NCBI GenBank assembly: GCA_036846645.1
Contig: DAIUBN010000161.1
Coordinates: 1-6,632 of the forward strand
Length of the DNA stretch: 6,632 bases
DNA from: JAAYUD01 sp036846645
GTDB taxonomy: Bacteria > Bacteroidota > Bacteroidia > Bacteroidales > Bacteroidaceae
Direction of reading: 5' to 3'
Part shown: positions 5,702 through 6,632 of the stretch, in pieces
How the letters are laid out: each line of letters opens with the position of its first letter
How positions within the stretch are numbered: the stretch's first letter is position 1
Program-made: the position numbers and the translations under genes
The notes under the pieces: model-generated
Databases searched by the model: none
The model's input: the letters and a program-made list of their open reading frames with translations, nothing else
Told to the model about the DNA's origin: nothing

Positions 5702-6632
5702 GTGCAAGGATTAGTCATCAAAAATACGGGTAGCTGGTACTTGGTGAAAACCGACGAAGGACCGCATGTCGAATGTAAGATAAAGGGCAACTTTCGTCTT
5801 CGGGGTATCAAAAGTACCAATCCGGTAGTGGTAGGCGATAGAGTCGAGATTATCTGCAACGAAGAAGGTACTGCTTTTATCAGCGAGATAGAAGAACGTA
5901 AGAACTATATTGTTCGGCGTTCTCCCAACTTGTCGAAGCAGTCTCATATACTGGCCGCCAATCTCGATGGTTGTATGCTCATTGTCACGGTGAACTATCC
6001 CGAGACGAGTACCACCTTCATCGATCGCTTCCTGGCTACAGCCGAAGCCTATCGTATTCCTGTTAGTCTCGTATTCAATAAGATAGATTGCTACGATGAG
6101 AACGACGAGCACTATATGGAGGGACTAATCAATCTTTATACTTATATAGGATATCCCTGTTACCGCATTTCGGCAACCGAAGGCACCGGTGTCGACGAAA
6201 TCCGAAAGGCGGTAGCGGGGAAAATTACTCTTCTCTCAGGAAATTCGGGAGTGGGCAAGTCCACACTCATCAATTCTCTTCTGGCAAAAGACGTTCAGAA
6301 AACTGCCGAGATTTCCGACTCTCACAACAAAGGTACCCATACCACTACTTTCTCGGAGATGTTTGCCGTTGCCGACGGTGGCTACATTATCGATACTCCG
6401 GGCATCAAAGGCTTTGGCTCCTTCGATATGGAAGTAGAAGAAATAGGTCATTACTTTCCCGAAATATTCAAGTTCTCTGCCAATTGCCGCTTTGGCAATT
6501 GCACCCATCGCAACGAGCCCGGTTGTGCCGTCCTCAAAGCTGTAGAAGAACATTATATCAGTGAGTCGCGCTACAATTCCTACCTCAGCATGCTCGACGA
6601 TAAAGACGAAAGTAAGTACAGACAAGGGTACT
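5702..6632 (+). CDS. rsgA: Ribosome small-subunit GTPase RsgA (YjeQ/EngC), GTG start, runs off the window end
   Basis: RsgA is a circularly permuted GTPase that binds late-stage 30S particles and monitors decoding-centre maturation. Seen: an N-terminal OB-fold (about residues 1-75, opening as fMet-QGLVIKNTGSWY with GTG read as Met). The GTPase motifs follow in permuted order: G4 NKID (126-129), G1 P-loop GNSGVGKST (180-188), G2 region HTTT (213-216) and G3 DTPG (231-234). The C-terminal zinc knuckle is Cys262, Cys267, His269, Cys275 (C-x4-C-x-H-x5-C). Start choice: the only in-frame codons between the upstream stop (5693-5695) and the conserved N-terminus are GAT, ATA and this GTG, so GTG at 5702 is the only plausible start. 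The window contains 310 codons plus one base, T. Homologues are about this length, so perhaps only the stop codon is missing. It lies nine bases downstream of frr with no visible promoter of its own. Confidence 0.95.
   Translation, partial: MQGLVIKNTGSWYLVKTDEGPHVECKIKGNFRLRGIKSTNPVVVGDRVEIICNEEGTAFISEIEERKNYIVRRSPNLSKQSHILAANLDGCMLIVTVNYPETSTTFIDRFLATAEAYRIPVSLVFNKIDCYDENDEHYMEGLINLYTYIGYPCYRISATEGTGVDEIRKAVAGKITLLSGNSGVGKSTLINSLLAKDVQKTAEISDSHNKGTHTTTFSEMFAVADGGYIIDTPGIKGFGSFDMEVEEIGHYFPEIFKFSANCRFGNCTHRNEPGCAVLKAVEEHYISESRYNSYLSMLDDKDESKYRQGY

Noticed and set aside
6236..6625. Minus-strand open frames over 5711-6112 and 6236-6625
   Set aside because: Both are antisense to rsgA, whose GTPase and zinc motifs are complete in the + frame starting with GTG at 5702.
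1..6632. Mobile element, CRISPR array, RNA gene or phage system
   Set aside because: No transposase, repeat-spacer pattern, tRNA- or rRNA-like fold, or integrase was seen. Long direct repeats were not evident by eye, although no alignment could be run.

Overview
The window reads as Bacteroidales chromosome, most likely from the Bacteroides/Prevotella group. PyrH, Frr and RsgA have the sequence character of that order. The genes lack clear Shine-Dalgarno sequences. Four gene starts are preceded by copies of the Bacteroidetes -7 promoter element TAnnTTTG. The secreted enzyme and the lipoprotein fit a polysaccharide-degrading gut or oral anaerobe. Genus or species cannot be settled from this sequence alone.

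Layout, all genes on the + strand. (1) Bases 1-420 hold the C-terminal 139 residues of a zinc metallopeptidase-like protein whose start lies off the window; its active-site spacing resembles the anthrax lethal factor catalytic domain. A hairpin with a T-run (431-481) ends this unit. (2) Bases 544-2949 encode a secreted 801-residue beta-L-arabinofuranosidase-type glycoside hydrolase (DUF1680; GH127/GH146 superfamily) with its Glu/Cys catalytic and zinc-site residues intact. Bases 3033-4163 encode an aldose 1-epimerase carrying a lipoprotein signal. The two look like a small sugar-release and anomer-conversion unit, closed by a hairpin terminator at 4189-4226. (3) From 4293 comes a housekeeping block: pyrH (UMP kinase), frr (ribosome recycling factor) and rsgA (30S-maturation GTPase, GTG start at 5702). 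rsgA runs to the end of the window and is probably missing only its stop codon.

The first two regions are accessory functions (proteolysis of unknown target, extracytoplasmic arabinoside processing). The third is core metabolism and translation: PyrH makes UDP, Frr splits post-termination ribosomes, and RsgA checks the new small subunit. frr and rsgA are nine bases apart and share a reading frame, so they are almost certainly co-transcribed.

No RNA gene, insertion sequence, CRISPR array or phage feature was seen. No gene-free stretch exceeds about 170 bases. I found no strong evidence of an undescribed system. The most unusual items are the lethal-factor-like peptidase fragment, the secreted hydrolase/lipoprotein mutarotase pair, and the unassigned C-terminal domain of the hydrolase.
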